64,000 nucleotides of DNA from Microbacterium sp. Leaf288 (GCF_001422925.1 NZ_LMNI01000010.1:62001-126000), one strand, 5' to 3'; numbered from the stretch's first letter, positions 43,098 to 53,745 are shown. Made by a program: numbers and translations. Notes: generated from the letters alone by a model not told the origin.

Positions 43098-43907
43098 TCA
43101 GGAGCGGGAGTCCTCGGAGACCGGGATGCGACCGGTGCGCATGATGCGGTCGAGCAGGGAGTCGAAGTCGGCGGCGAGCTCCTGGGCGGAGTCTCCGGGC
43201 CAGATGTGCAGCGGCTTCGCGGCGCCCTGCGCCTGCTGGAGCGAGGTGCGCTCGGGCAGCTGCGGGCTCAGCACGAGCGGGCCGAACATGTCGCGGAGCT
43301 CCTTGATGCGGAACTGGTGCTCGATCGACTGCGGGCGCACGCGGTTGACCACGATGCCCAGCGGCTGCAGGCGGGGGGAGAGGCCGCGGCGGATCTCTTC
43401 GATCGCACGCAGGGCGCGGTCGGCCGCGGCGACGGAGAAGAGTCCCGGCTCGGTCACGACGATGACGCGGTCGGAGGCCGCCCACGCGGTGCGGGTGAGG
43501 GCGTTGAGCGACGGCGCGCAGTCGATGAGCACGAGGTCGTAGTCCGCCTCGATGGTGGCGAGCGCCTCTTCGAGCTTCCAGACGTCGCGGACGCTCGGGT
43601 GAGGACCGTCGAAGTTGATGGCCGACGGGCTGCCGATCATGACGTCGATCGTGCCCGGGTGCACCTTCGCCCAGCCGCTGGAGGTGATGGCCTGACGGAC
43701 CGTCTTCTCCTTGGGATTGGCGAGGACATCTGCGACATTCAGGCGGCCGGCCACCTGGATGTCCATGCCCGTCGAGACGTCGGACTGCGGGTCGAGGTCG
43801 ACGACGAGCGTGCGGACACCGCGGGCGAAAGCCGCCGACGCGAGTCCGAGAGTCACGGTCGTCTTGCCGACGCCACCCTTGAGCGAGCTGACGGATAGGA
43901 CGTGCAC
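43098..43907 (-). CDS. orphan ParA/Soj-like ATPase
   Basis: A 269-residue P-loop ATPase. Deviant Walker A is [20 protein letters not shown], Walker A' is VVDLDPQSDVSTGMDI, and the switch/Walker B is LVLIDCAPSLNALTRTA. This is the standard ParA pattern. GTG start at 43907. No parB or parS follows, so it is not the main chromosome segregation pair. Orphan ParAs place protein cargo such as polar complexes or chemoreceptors; the cargo here is unknown. It is divergent from pyc. Confidence 0.85.
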   Translation of the reverse strand: MHVLSVSSLKGGVGKTTVTLGLASAAFARGVRTLVVDLDPQSDVSTGMDIQVAGRLNVADVLANPKEKTVRQAITSSGWAKVHPGTIDVMIGSPSAINFDGPHPSVRDVWKLEEALATIEADYDLVLIDCAPSLNALTRTAWAASDRVIVVTEPGLFSVAAADRALRAIEEIRRGLSPRLQPLGIVVNRVRPQSIEHQFRIKELRDMFGPLVLSPQLPERTSLQQAQGAAKPLHIWPGDSAQELAADFDSLLDRIMRTGRIPVSEDSRS

Positions 43908-43993
43908 AAGCCACCACGTTACCGTCCCCTAGGCTGAGAGCACACTCAGCCCGATTTTCGGGCCCCGCCTGCGCCGCCGCACACGGAGGTCTC

Positions 43994-46900
43994 ATGTTCC
44001 GCAAGATCCTGGTCGCGAACCGAGGCGAGATCGCCATCCGAGCATTCCGCGCCGCATACGAGCTGGGGGCGCGCACCGTCGCAGTGTTCCCCTTCGAGGA
44101 CCGCGGCTCGCTGCACCGCCAGAAGGCCGACGAGTCGTACGAGATCGGTGAGAAGGGCCATCCGGTCCGCGCCTATCTCGATGTCGACGAGATCGTCCGC
44201 GTCGCGCTCGCGGCCGGTGCCGACGCCATCTACCCCGGGTACGGCTTCCTCTCCGAGAACCCCGAGCTCGCCGAGAAGGCCGCCGCGAACGGCATCGCCT
44301 TCATCGGACCGCCCTCGAAGGTGCTCGAGATGGCCGGCAACAAGGTCACCGCGAAGCAGCACGCGATCGCCGCGGGCGTGCCCGTGCTGCGCTCCACCGA
44401 CGCGTCCGACGATGTCGACGCACTCCTCGCCCAGGCCGACGACATCGGGTTCCCGATCTTCGTGAAGGCCGTCGCGGGCGGCGGCGGGCGAGGGATGCGG
44501 CGGGTCGAGCGCAAGGAAGAACTCGCGCCCGCGCTGGCAGAGGCCATGCGCGAGGCCGGCAGCGCCTTCGGCGACGCCCGTGTCTTCCTCGAGCAGGCGG
44601 TGCAGCGACCCCGTCACGTCGAGGTGCAGATCCTCGCCGACAAGACGGGCGAGACCGTGCATCTGTTCGAGCGTGACTGCTCGGTGCAGCGTCGCCACCA
44701 GAAGGTGATCGAGATCGCTCCGGCGCCGAACCTCGATCCCGCCATCCGCGACGCCCTCCACGGCTACGCCGTCGCGTTCGCGCGGTCGATCGGGTACGAG
44801 AACGCCGGCACCGTCGAGTTCCTCCTCGAGACCGCCGGGCCCCGCACCGGCGAGGTCGTCTTCATCGAGATGAACCCGCGCATCCAGGTCGAGCACACCG
44901 TGACCGAGGAGGTGACCGACGTCGACCTCGTGCAGTCGCAGATGCGCATCGCCGCGGGGCAGACGATCGCAGAGCTCGGCCTGACGCAGGACCGCATCCA
45001 GCTGCGCGGTGCGGCGCTGCAGTGCCGCATCACGACCGAGGACCCGTCGCAGGGCTTCCGCCCCGACACCGGCCGCATCACGACGTACCGCTCGCCCGGT
45101 GGTGCCGGCATCCGTCTCGACGGCGGCACGACCGCTGCCGGCTCGCAGATCAGCCCGCACTTCGACTCGATGCTCGCGAAGCTCACGTGCCGCGGCCGCG
45201 ACTTCCCGGCAGCGGTCGCGCGCGCCCGCCGCGCCCTGGCCGAGTTCCGCATCCGCGGCGTCTCCACGAACATCCCGTTCCTGCGGGCGGTGCTCGACGA
45301 CCCCGCCTTCGTCGCGGGCGACGTCAGCACCTCGTTCATCGACGAGCGGCCCGAGCTGCTCACGAGCAACCCGTCGCGCGACCGTGCGACGAAGCTGCTC
45401 AACTGGCTCGGCGACGTCACCGTCAACCGCCCCTACGGCGAGAAGCCCGTGTCGGTGTCGCCCGGCAGCAAGCTGCCCGCCATCGACCTCTCGTCGCCGC
45501 CGCCCGCCGGCACGCTCGACCGCCTGCGCGAGCTCGGCCCCGAGGGCTTCGCCCGTGCACTGCGCGAACAGAGCGGTCTCGCCGTCACCGAGACGACGTT
45601 CCGCGACGCTCACCAGTCGCTGCTCGCGACCCGGGTGCGCACGCGCGACCTCGTCCGCGTCGGCCCGCATGTCGCGCGCATGACGCCGCAGCTGCTGTCG
45701 GTCGAGGCATGGGGCGGCGCGACCTACGACGTCGCGCTGCGCTTCCTCGCCGAGGACCCGTGGGAGCGCCTCGAGGCGCTACGCACGGCGATGCCGAACA
45801 TCCCGATCCAGATGCTGCTGCGCGGCCGCAACACCGTGGGCTACACGCCACGCCCCGTCGAGGTGACCGACGCCTTCGTGCGCGAGGCCGCCGCGACGGG
45901 CGTCGACATCTTCCGCATCTTCGACGCCCTGAACGACGTGTCGCAGATGCGTCCGGCGATCGACGCCGTGCGCTCGACGGGCACCGCGGTCGCCGAGGTG
46001 GCGCTCTGCTACACGTCCGATCTGCTCGACCCGGCCGAGAAGCTGTACACGCTCGACTACTACCTGCGCCTCGCCGAGCAGATCGTCGAGTCGGGCGCGC
46101 ACATCCTCGCCATCAAGGACATGGCCGGCCTGGTGCGTCCGGCGGCCGCGGCCAAGCTCGTCACGGCTCTGCGCGAGAACTTCGACCTTCCGGTGCACCT
46201 GCACACGCATGACACCGCGGGCGGTCAACTCGCGACGCTGCTCGCGGCGAGTGCCGCGGGAGTGGACGCGGTGGATGCTGCAGCCGCTCCGATGTCGGGA
46301 ACCACGAGCCAGCCGTCGCTCTCTGCGCTGGTCGCCGCGCTCGCCCACACCGACCGCGACACCGGCCTCAGCCTGCAGGCGGTCAGCGACCTCGAGCCGT
46401 ACTGGGAGGGCGTCCGCCACCTGTACCGCCCGTTCGAGTCCGGCCTCGCGTCGCCGACCGGTCGCGTCTACCACCACGAGATCCCGGGTGGTCAGCTGTC
46501 GAACCTGCGCCAGCAGGCGATCGCCCTCGGCCTCGCCGACGACTTCGAGCTCATCGAGGACATGTACGCCGCAGCCGACCGCATCCTGGGTCGCATCCCC
46601 AAGGTGACGCCGTCGTCGAAGGTCGTCGGCGACCTCGCGCTCGCGCTCGTCGCCGTGCGCGCCGATCCCGCCGACTTCGAGGAGAATCCGCAGAACTACG
46701 ACATCCCCGACTCGGTCGTCGGCTTCATGGCTGGCGAACTGGGCGACCTTCCTGGTGGTTGGCCTGAGCCCTTCCGCACGAAGGTGCTCGCGGGCCGCAC
46801 GATCTCGATCGACGTCCCGCCGCTCACCGCGGAGGAGCAGGAGGGCCTTGCCGGCGACGCCGCGACGCGCCGACGCACGCTCAACCGCCTGCTGTTCCCC

Positions 46901-47401
46901 GGTCCTGCGCGCGACTTCGAGAGGAACCGTGAGGCGTACGGCGACCTGACCGCGCTCGGCACCCCCGACTACCTCTACGGGCTGAAGCCGGGGGAGGAGC
47001 ACGTCGCCGAGATCGACCCGGGCGTGCAGCTGTACGTCGGTCTCGAGGCGATCGGCGAAGCCGATCCCAAGGGCATGCGCACGGTCATGACGACCCTCAA
47101 CGGCCAGCTGCGCCCTGTGTTCGTGCGCGACCGCAGCATCAAGGTCGAGGCGCGCCAGGCCGAGAGGGCCGACACCTCGAAGCCGGGCCAGGTCGCAGCG
47201 CCGTTCTCGGGCGTCGTCACCCTCAAGGCGAAGGCCGGCGACACCGTCACGGCGGGCCAGCCGGTCGCGTCGATCGAGGCCATGAAGATGGAGGCGGCGA
47301 TCACCGCACCCGTCGACGGCGTCGTCGAGCGCCTCGTGATCGCCGAGACCGCGCAGGTCGACGCCGGCGACCTTTTGGTCGTCATCCGTCCGGCCCAGTA
47401 A
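43994..47401 (+). CDS. pyc: pyruvate carboxylase
   Basis: An 1135-residue biotin enzyme that carboxylates pyruvate to oxaloacetate to replenish the TCA cycle. Domain order: biotin carboxylase (residues about 1-450, with KAVAGGGGRGMRRV and FIEMNPRIQVEHTVTEEVT), carboxyltransferase (about 520-800, RTRDLVRVGPHVAR and IKDMAGLVRPAAAAKL), PC tetramerisation, and biotinyl domain at the C-terminus with VASIEAMKMEAAI (biotinylated Lys). Length is typical. GGAGG precedes the ATG. It is divergent from the ParA gene. Confidence 0.97.
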   Translation: MFRKILVANRGEIAIRAFRAAYELGARTVAVFPFEDRGSLHRQKADESYEIGEKGHPVRAYLDVDEIVRVALAAGADAIYPGYGFLSENPELAEKAAANGIAFIGPPSKVLEMAGNKVTAKQHAIAAGVPVLRSTDASDDVDALLAQADDIGFPIFVKAVAGGGGRGMRRVERKEELAPALAEAMREAGSAFGDARVFLEQAVQRPRHVEVQILADKTGETVHLFERDCSVQRRHQKVIEIAPAPNLDPAIRDALHGYAVAFARSIGYENAGTVEFLLETAGPRTGEVVFIEMNPRIQVEHTVTEEVTDVDLVQSQMRIAAGQTIAELGLTQDRIQLRGAALQCRITTEDPSQGFRPDTGRITTYRSPGGAGIRLDGGTTAAGSQISPHFDSMLAKLTCRGRDFPAAVARARRALAEFRIRGVSTNIPFLRAVLDDPAFVAGDVSTSFIDERPELLTSNPSRDRATKLLNWLGDVTVNRPYGEKPVSVSPGSKLPAIDLSSPPPAGTLDRLRELGPEGFARALREQSGLAVTETTFRDAHQSLLATRVRTRDLVRVGPHVARMTPQLLSVEAWGGATYDVALRFLAEDPWERLEALRTAMPNIPIQMLLRGRNTVGYTPRPVEVTDAFVREAAATGVDIFRIFDALNDVSQMRPAIDAVRSTGTAVAEVALCYTSDLLDPAEKLYTLDYYLRLAEQIVESGAHILAIKDMAGLVRPAAAAKLVTALRENFDLPVHLHTHDTAGGQLATLLAASAAGVDAVDAAAAPMSGTTSQPSLSALVAALAHTDRDTGLSLQAVSDLEPYWEGVRHLYRPFESGLASPTGRVYHHEIPGGQLSNLRQQAIALGLADDFELIEDMYAAADRILGRIPKVTPSSKVVGDLALALVAVRADPADFEENPQNYDIPDSVVGFMAGELGDLPGGWPEPFRTKVLAGRTISIDVPPLTAEEQEGLAGDAATRRRTLNRLLFPGPARDFERNREAYGDLTALGTPDYLYGLKPGEEHVAEIDPGVQLYVGLEAIGEADPKGMRTVMTTLNGQLRPVFVRDRSIKVEARQAERADTSKPGQVAAPFSGVVTLKAKAGDTVTAGQPVASIEAMKMEAAITAPVDGVVERLVIAETAQVDAGDLLVVIRPAQ

Positions 47402-47452
47402 CCTGGAGGGCGGCATCCGCCCGAAACGCCGTCTTTTCAGGAGAGCTCCGCA

Positions 47453-49513
47453 GTGACGCCCGATCGCATCGAACACACGCCCGACGAGCCCGAGAACGGC
47501 GTGCTGTCCGAGACCGGAAGCATCGACACGACCGGTCTCGGCATCTTGGGTGGTGCGACGGCGCAGGTGAACGTCGAGCTGCCGTCCGAATCCGACGACG
47601 ACCGGGAGGACGACGGCGTCATCGATGACGAGGTGCCCTTCGTGATCGAGATCCCGGCCGACGCCGATCTTCCGGTCATCGAGGCCGCTCCCGTCGAGGA
47701 GTTCTCGACCGAGACGACCGAGGCCGAGATCGTCGAGAACGCCGCCGACCTCGAGGAGTGGACCGTCGAGGGCGACGGCTTCGCCCCGGCGCCGCCCGCC
47801 GAGGACATCGCCGATGCGGAGATCGTCGAGCTGATCGAGGCCGAGATCGACGTCGAGGACGCCGACGTGGTCGACGAGGCCGAGCCCGAGCCTGTGGTCG
47901 AGCCTGAGCCCGTGGTCGAGGAACCGACGGCCGACGTCGAGGAGTTCGAGCCGGTCTCCGAGGAGCAGGTCTCCGAGGAGCCCGAGGCCGACGACGAGGA
48001 GTCCGTGGCCGACGGCGGCGAGCCTGAGGCCGCCGCCGAGGAGCCCGAAGCCGTCGCTGACGAGCCCGAGGCGGAACCCGTGCCGGCCGAGTCTGCACCC
48101 GCGGAGCCGGCCGTCGACGAGTTCGCGATCGCCGATTTCGACGCCGTCGACTTCGAAGACGCCGATTTCGACGGCGAGTTCGATCCGGCCGAGTTCGATC
48201 TCGAGCTCGCCGACGACGGCGTGGAGGCCGCCCTGGCGGAGAACGCCGCATCGGGAGACGATGTCAACAGGGCCGACGACCCCGTGGAGGAGCCCATGAG
48301 CGCCAAGACCCCGGCCGACGACGACAAGGCAGCCGCGACCCCGGCGCCGGCAGCGCCCAAGCCGGCGCCCGCCCGGCCATCGGTCCCGGCCCCGGCCGCT
48401 GCCGCCGCCGCGAAGACGGCCACCGGCCCGACGCCCGCCACCCGCCGTGAGGCCAACCACACCGGCGCCCAGCCGGTCGTGGAGCGCACGGCCGTCGAGC
48501 GCGCGGGGTTCCCCCGTGGCGACGTCGCCCTGACCTCGAAGCGTCTCGGCGAATTCGAGGCCGGCCGCGAGACCGCGGACCTGCTCACCGCCGATCGCCT
48601 GCTCGACCCGCACCAGGTGATCCGCCCCGAGCCCGAGGGGGCGTGGCAGCACTTCTTGTACTCGATCTCGGGAAAGCGCATCAACCTCGGCGACAGCAAG
48701 CGTGCGAAGGCCCGAAAGGACCTCGACCGCCGGATCGCGGCCCCGCTCACCGGCGGCGCCCGGTTCGTCCCGGTGCTGTCGCGCAAGGGCGGCGTCGGCA
48801 AGACGACCGTGACCACCCTGCTCGGCCAGGCGCTGGCCGACGCCCGCGACGACCGCGTGATCGCCATCGACGCGAACCCCGACCGTGGCACGCTCGCGGA
48901 GCGCATCACCCGTGACAGCGGCAAGACCGTGCGCGATCTCGTGCGCATGAGCCCCGAGGTGGTCGGCTTCAACGACCTGTCGGGCATCGTCGCGCGCGAC
49001 GAGACGCGCCTCGACGTCGTCGCGTCCGACACGGACCCGCGCGTGTCGGAGGCGTTCAACGACACCGACTACCGGGATGTCGCGGCTCTCGCGGCCCACT
49101 ACTACTCGGTGGTGCTCACCGACACCGGAACGGGCATCGTCCACTCCGTCATGGGCGCCACGCTCGACCTCGCCGACCAGATCGTCATCGTCGCCGGCCT
49201 GAGCGTCGACGAGGCCCGTCTCGCCTCCGAGACGCTGACGTGGCTCGAGACCAACGGCTACGCCGACAAGGTGCGCAGCGCCGTGGTCGTGCTGAACAAC
49301 GCGCGGCCGGGGCATCCGCTCGTCCAGCTCGACGAGCTGGAATCGCACTTCCGCACGCGCGTGCGCGCGGTCGTGCGTGTGCCGTACGACCCGCACATCG
49401 CGGCCGGCAGCGCCATCGTGTTCCGCGAGCTGCAGCCCGCGACGCGCGAGGCCGCACGTCAGCTCGCCGCGACCGTGGTCGAGGGCCTCCGTTCGCTCGC
49501 ATCGGCGGCCTGA
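47453..49513 (+). CDS. MinD/ParA-like ATPase with a long acidic N-terminus
   Basis: A 686-residue protein. Residues 1 to about 290 are Glu/Asp/Ala/Pro-rich repeats with no hydrophobic core and are presumably disordered. Residues about 290-345 are Pro/Ala-rich. From about 440 on is a P-loop ATPase: [20 protein letters not shown], then [15 protein letters not shown] and [13 protein letters not shown]. This resembles MinD-like proteins of actinobacteria that serve secretion or polar complexes (M. tuberculosis has a MinD-like gene in the same neighbourhood). GTG start at 47453. An internal ATG at 48297 could start a shorter form without the acidic part. Confidence 0.75.
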   Translation: MTPDRIEHTPDEPENGVLSETGSIDTTGLGILGGATAQVNVELPSESDDDREDDGVIDDEVPFVIEIPADADLPVIEAAPVEEFSTETTEAEIVENAADLEEWTVEGDGFAPAPPAEDIADAEIVELIEAEIDVEDADVVDEAEPEPVVEPEPVVEEPTADVEEFEPVSEEQVSEEPEADDEESVADGGEPEAAAEEPEAVADEPEAEPVPAESAPAEPAVDEFAIADFDAVDFEDADFDGEFDPAEFDLELADDGVEAALAENAASGDDVNRADDPVEEPMSAKTPADDDKAAATPAPAAPKPAPARPSVPAPAAAAAAKTATGPTPATRREANHTGAQPVVERTAVERAGFPRGDVALTSKRLGEFEAGRETADLLTADRLLDPHQVIRPEPEGAWQHFLYSISGKRINLGDSKRAKARKDLDRRIAAPLTGGARFVPVLSRKGGVGKTTVTTLLGQALADARDDRVIAIDANPDRGTLAERITRDSGKTVRDLVRMSPEVVGFNDLSGIVARDETRLDVVASDTDPRVSEAFNDTDYRDVAALAAHYYSVVLTDTGTGIVHSVMGATLDLADQIVIVAGLSVDEARLASETLTWLETNGYADKVRSAVVVLNNARPGHPLVQLDELESHFRTRVRAVVRVPYDPHIAAGSAIVFRELQPATREAARQLAATVVEGLRSLASAA

Positions 49514-49521
49514 GGCATCCG

Positions 49522-50013
49522 ATGGCAGTCCGTCCCATCCGTGTCTTCGGCGACCCCGTCCTGAAGTCCGTCAGCACCCCGATCGGCGAGATCGACGACG
49601 GCGTGCGCGCCCTCGTGCGCGACCTGGTCGACACCGTCGAGCTGCCCGGCCGCGCCGGCGTGGCGGCGCCCCAGATCGGTGTCGGGCTGCGCGCTTTCAG
49701 CTACAACATCGACGGCGACATCGGCTACGTGCTCAACCCGGTGCTCGTCGAGGTGTCCGGAGAGCCCGAGGCCATCGGCGAGGGCTGCCTGTCGGTGCCC
49801 GGCCTCTGGCACGACGCTGTCCGCTACCCGCGGGCGAAGGTCGTCGGCATCGACCTCGACGGCAACGAGATCGTGCTCGAGGGTGAGGGCCTGCTCGCCC
49901 AGGCGCTCCAGCACGAGACCGACCACCTCGACGGCACGCTCTACCTCGATCGGCTCACGAAGGAGCAGCGTCGCGTCGCGATGCGCGAGATCCGCGAGTC
50001 CGACTGGTTCTGA
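49522..50013 (+). CDS. def: peptide deformylase
   Basis: A 163-residue metalloenzyme that removes the N-formyl group from new proteins. All three motifs are present: [16 protein letters not shown] (metal Cys) and QHETDHLDG (two metal His and the catalytic Glu). The start at 49522 is nine bases after the ATPase stop; GGCATCC lies between. It ends at a bidirectional terminator shared with the acyl-CoA synthetase gene. Confidence 0.95.
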   Translation: MAVRPIRVFGDPVLKSVSTPIGEIDDGVRALVRDLVDTVELPGRAGVAAPQIGVGLRAFSYNIDGDIGYVLNPVLVEVSGEPEAIGEGCLSVPGLWHDAVRYPRAKVVGIDLDGNEIVLEGEGLLAQALQHETDHLDGTLYLDRLTKEQRRVAMREIRESDWF

Positions 50014-50067
50014 GACACAGAAGAGGAGCGGATGCCGGGCTCCCCGGCATCCGCTCCTCTTGTGTCT
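50013..50067. terminator. long bidirectional terminator between def and the acyl-CoA synthetase
   Basis: AGACACA...GAAGAGGAGCGGATGCCGG pairs with CCGGCATCCGCTCCTCTT...GTGTCT, a stem of more than 20 bp with one asymmetry. It serves both convergent genes. GGATGC and GCATCC form its upper stem. Confidence 0.85.
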
Positions 50068-50074
50068 TCTGAGC

Positions 50075-51901
50075 TCAGCTGAGCGAGACGTTGGTGGTGT
50101 TCACCGGCACCGAGTAGAGCTCTTCGATGTCGGTCTTGAAGTCCTCGAGGATCACGTTGCGCTTGATGCTCATCTTCGGCGTGAGGTGTCCGCTCGACTC
50201 GGTCCACTCCGTGGGCAGGATCGTGAACTTGCGGATCGACTCGGCGCGCGAGACGTTCTTGTTCGCGATGTCGATCGCGCGCTGCACCTCGGCGCGCACC
50301 GCGTCGTTCTTGGCCGCGTCGGCGAGCGACATGTCGCCCGGCAGGCTGTTGTTCGCCAGCCACGTCGGCAGCATCTCAGGGTCGAGCGTCACGAGGGCCG
50401 CGATGAACGGCTTCTGGTCGCCGACGACCACGACCTGCCCGACGATCGGGTTGGCGCGGATCGGGTCCTCCAGAGCCGCGGGCGCCACGTTCTTGCCACC
50501 TGCGGTGACGAGGATCTCCTTCTTGCGACCGGTGATCGTGAGGAAGCCCTCGTCGTCGAACGCGCCGATGTCGCCGGTCTTGAACCAGTCGCCGTCGAAC
50601 GTGGCGGCCGTCGCCTCGGGATTGCGCCAGTACTCCTTGAACACGTTGATGCCGCGCACCTGGATCTCGCCGTCCTCGGCGAGACGGACGCCCACGCCCG
50701 GGATCACGGGCCCGACGGTGCCGATCTTGGACTTGCGCGCCTGGTTGACCGTCGCCGGTGCGGTGGTCTCGGTGAGGCCGTAGCCCTCGAGGATCGTGAC
50801 GCCGAGGCTGTGGAAGAAGTGGCCGAGGCGGTGGCCCAGGGGAGCGGACCCCGACACGGCGTACGCCACGCGCCCACCCATCGCGGTGCGCAGCTTCGAG
50901 TAGACCAGGCGGTCGAAGAGCGCGAACTTGATCTTGGTGAGGAAGGGGATCTTCTTGCCCTCCTGCAGGAGACGGGAGTGCTCGATCGCGGTGTGGGCGG
51001 CGGCGCGGAAGATCTTGCCCTTGCCGCCGGCCTCGGCCTTCTGCTCGGCCGAGTTGTAGACCTTCTCGAACACGCGCGGCACGGCCAGGAGGAACGTCGG
51101 CTTGAACGAGCCGAGGGCGGGCAGCAGCTGCTTCGTGTCGGGCTGGTGGCCCGTCTTCACGCCCGCCTGGATGTCGAGGATCGAGATGAACCGCGCGAAC
51201 ACGTGGGCCGTCGTGATGAACAGCAGCGTCGAGGCACCCGGCGTCTCGAAGACCTCACGGTTGGAGCGGGCCGCGTTGCGCGTGAGCTCGACGAAGTTGC
51301 TGTGGGTCAGCACGCAGCCCTTGGGACGCCCGGTCGAGCCCGACGTGTAGATGAGGGTGGCGATGTCGGCGCCGTTGGCGAGGTTGCGGCGCCGCTCGAT
51401 CTCGTCGTCCGAGACGCCGGCACCCTCGGCGACGAGCTTGTCGAGGTCTCCGCTGTGCATCTCCCACGCGGAGCGGATGAGCGGCAGCTCGGCTCGGGCC
51501 TCGGCGAAGCGGGCGGCGTGATCGGGCAGCTCGGTGATGATCGCCACGGCGCCCGAGTCGGTGAGGTTCCACGCGATCTGCGCGCTCGAGCTGGTCTCGT
51601 AGATCGGCACCATGACGGCGCCGGCATAGAACAGCGCGAAGTCGACGAGCGTCCACTCATAGGTGGTGCGGGCGATGAAGCCCACTTTGTCGCCGGGCTC
51701 GATGCCGCCGGCGACGAAGCCCTTGGCCAGCGCGATGACCTGCTTCTGGAACTCGGCCGCGGTGATGTCACGCCAGCCCTCGCCCTCTGGCACGGCGAAC
51801 AGTGCGAGGTTCGGCGTCGCCTTGACGCGCTCGACCAGGAGGTCGGTGATGTTCGCCTGCGGATCGGCAGGGACGATAGCGGGGACTTCGAATTGGACCA
51901 C
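50075..51901 (-). CDS. fadD15: long-chain acyl-CoA synthetase (FadD15-like)
   Basis: A 608-residue AMP-forming ligase that activates fatty acids with ATP and CoA. The ATP/AMP signature is TLIYTSGSTGRPKGCVLTH, the adenine motif EGYGLTETTA, and the hinge region TITGRKKEILVTAGGKNVAP. The GTG start follows AAGGAGCTG. In M. tuberculosis fadD15 sits near the same partners (kinase, aroG, plsC). It is convergent with def and divergent from the ROK kinase gene, so it may be expressed alone. Confidence 0.93.
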   Translation of the reverse strand: MVQFEVPAIVPADPQANITDLLVERVKATPNLALFAVPEGEGWRDITAAEFQKQVIALAKGFVAGGIEPGDKVGFIARTTYEWTLVDFALFYAGAVMVPIYETSSSAQIAWNLTDSGAVAIITELPDHAARFAEARAELPLIRSAWEMHSGDLDKLVAEGAGVSDDEIERRRNLANGADIATLIYTSGSTGRPKGCVLTHSNFVELTRNAARSNREVFETPGASTLLFITTAHVFARFISILDIQAGVKTGHQPDTKQLLPALGSFKPTFLLAVPRVFEKVYNSAEQKAEAGGKGKIFRAAAHTAIEHSRLLQEGKKIPFLTKIKFALFDRLVYSKLRTAMGGRVAYAVSGSAPLGHRLGHFFHSLGVTILEGYGLTETTAPATVNQARKSKIGTVGPVIPGVGVRLAEDGEIQVRGINVFKEYWRNPEATAATFDGDWFKTGDIGAFDDEGFLTITGRKKEILVTAGGKNVAPAALEDPIRANPIVGQVVVVGDQKPFIAALVTLDPEMLPTWLANNSLPGDMSLADAAKNDAVRAEVQRAIDIANKNVSRAESIRKFTILPTEWTESSGHLTPKMSIKRNVILEDFKTDIEELYSVPVNTTNVSLS

Positions 51902-52053
51902 GGCAGCTCCTTCGGTACCGGACGACTGAATCTCGGGTGGATCTCATCCGAGTCTAATCAGGTGTCACATCAGACTCGCCGGCGGGTGTGGAGAGCACCG
52001 CCTGGATAGACTTCAAGGCGCTGTCGCGCGTGCGGCGGATGGAGAGGGAGAAC

Positions 52054-52989
52054 GTGCTCAAGGTCGGCATCGACATCGGCGGAACCAAGATCGCGGGCGG
52101 GGTCGTCGACTCCGACGGCACCATCGTCGAACAGCTCCGCGTCGACACCCCCACCGACACCGCCGCGCTCGCCCAGGCCGTGGTCGATATGGCCCGCTAC
52201 TTCCGCGGCGCGCACGACGTCGCCGCCGTGGGTGTCGCGGCGGCCGGCTTCATCGATCGCGACCGGGCGACCGTCATCCACGCCCCCAACATCGCCTGGC
52301 ACAACGAGCCGCTGAAGGCGACGCTCGAAGAGGGCATCGGCCTGCCGGTCACCATCGAGAACGACGCGAACGCCGCGGGGTGGGCCGAGTTCCGCTTCGG
52401 CGCCGGCCGCGGCGTCGGGCACATGGTGATGCTCACGATGGGCACCGGCGTCGGCGGCGCCATCGTGCTCGACGGCGAGCTCTTCCGCGGCGGTCACGGC
52501 GTCGCCGCGGAGCTCGGCCACATCCGCTTCATCCGCGACGGCATCCTGTGCGGCTGCGGTCAGCACGGATGCCTCGAGCAGTACGCGTCGGGCCGCGCAC
52601 TGCAGCGCGAGGCCAACGACATCGCCGACGCCGGCGGAATCGGTGCCGCGCTGGCGGCCCACCGCGCCGAGAACGGCAAGATCAGCGGACCGGCGGTGTC
52701 GCGCCTCGTGCTCGCGGGCGACCCCGGGGCCGCCGAGGCGCTGCGGCGCGTGGCGACCGCGCTCGGCGAGGCGTGCGGCGGCTTCCAGGCGGTGCTCGAC
52801 CCCCAGCTCTTCGTCATCGGCGGCGGGGTCGCCCAGCTCGGCGACGCCCTCCTCGAGCCGATGCGCGTCGCGTACGAGAAGTCGCTGCCGGGCTATGGCG
52901 AGCGGCCGATCGCGACCTTCAAGATCGCCAAGCTCGTCAACGACGCGGGCCTCATCGGAGCGGCAGATCTCGCGGGGACAGAGGCGTAG
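52054..52989 (+). CDS. ROK-family glucokinase-like sugar kinase
   Basis: A 311-residue kinase. The phosphate-1 loop is VGIDIGGTKIAGG, the phosphate-2 motif VMLTMGTGVGGAIV and the zinc-binding ROK motif CGCGQHGCLEQYASG, whose His/Cys are all present. GTG at 52054 was preferred because GGAGAGGGAG precedes it; an ATG 15 bases earlier is the alternative. The likely substrate is glucose. Its stop is four bases before plsC, an operon of sugar and lipid enzymes. Confidence 0.9.
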   Translation: MLKVGIDIGGTKIAGGVVDSDGTIVEQLRVDTPTDTAALAQAVVDMARYFRGAHDVAAVGVAAAGFIDRDRATVIHAPNIAWHNEPLKATLEEGIGLPVTIENDANAAGWAEFRFGAGRGVGHMVMLTMGTGVGGAIVLDGELFRGGHGVAAELGHIRFIRDGILCGCGQHGCLEQYASGRALQREANDIADAGGIGAALAAHRAENGKISGPAVSRLVLAGDPGAAEALRRVATALGEACGGFQAVLDPQLFVIGGGVAQLGDALLEPMRVAYEKSLPGYGERPIATFKIAKLVNDAGLIGAADLAGTEA

Positions 52990-52993
52990 CGCG

Positions 52994-53683
52994 ATGTTCT
53001 ACTGGCTGATGAAATACGTGGTCATCGGACCGATCGTCAAGGCGATCTGGCGCCCGTGGATCGTCGGCCGTCGCAACGTCCCCGCCGAAGGCGCCGCGAT
53101 CCTCGCGAGCAACCACCTCTCGTTCGTGGACTCGATCTTCCTGCCGCTCATGCTCGACCGGCCCGTCGCGTTCCTCGCCAAGAGCGACTACTTCACCGGC
53201 AAGGGCCTCAAGGGGTGGGCGACCCGCATGTTCTTCAAGGGCACGGGTCAGCTCCCCATCGACCGTTCGGGCGGCAAGGCGTCCGAGGCATCCCTCAACA
53301 CGGGACTGCAGGTGCTGGGTCGGGGCGACCTCCTCGGCATCTACCCCGAGGGCACCCGCAGCCCCGACGGCAAGCTCTACCGCGGCCGCACCGGCATCGC
53401 GCGCATGGCGCTCGAAGCGCACGTCCCGGTGGTGCCCGTCGTCATGGTCGACACCGACACGATGATGCCGATCGGCACCACGGTCCCTCGGATCGTGAGG
53501 GTCGGCATCGTGGTGGGCGAGCCCCTCGACTTCTCGCGCTTCGAGGGCATGGAGGGCGACCGCTACATCCTGCGCTCGATCACCGACGAGATCATGGTCG
53601 CGCTGCAGCGGCTGGGGGAGCAGGAGTACGACGACGTGTACGCGTCGACCGTCAAGGACCGGCTCAAGCCGAAGACCCGCTGA
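52994..53683 (+). CDS. plsC: 1-acyl-sn-glycerol-3-phosphate acyltransferase
   Basis: A 229-residue membrane-associated acyltransferase of phospholipid synthesis. Motif I is NHLSFVDS (the H-x4-D catalytic pair), motif III is YPEGTRSPDG and motif II is represented by GTGQLPIDRSGG. A short N-terminal membrane helix is present. The ATG at 52994 is four bases after the ROK stop. It would make phosphatidic acid from lysophosphatidate. Confidence 0.92.
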   Translation: MFYWLMKYVVIGPIVKAIWRPWIVGRRNVPAEGAAILASNHLSFVDSIFLPLMLDRPVAFLAKSDYFTGKGLKGWATRMFFKGTGQLPIDRSGGKASEASLNTGLQVLGRGDLLGIYPEGTRSPDGKLYRGRTGIARMALEAHVPVVPVVMVDTDTMMPIGTTVPRIVRVGIVVGEPLDFSRFEGMEGDRYILRSITDEIMVALQRLGEQEYDDVYASTVKDRLKPKTR

Positions 53684-53745
53684 ACGCGGAGTGGCCGGTC
53701 GTCACGCGGCGCCGGTGGCCCGCGTCCCGCGGCTAGAATCGGGGG

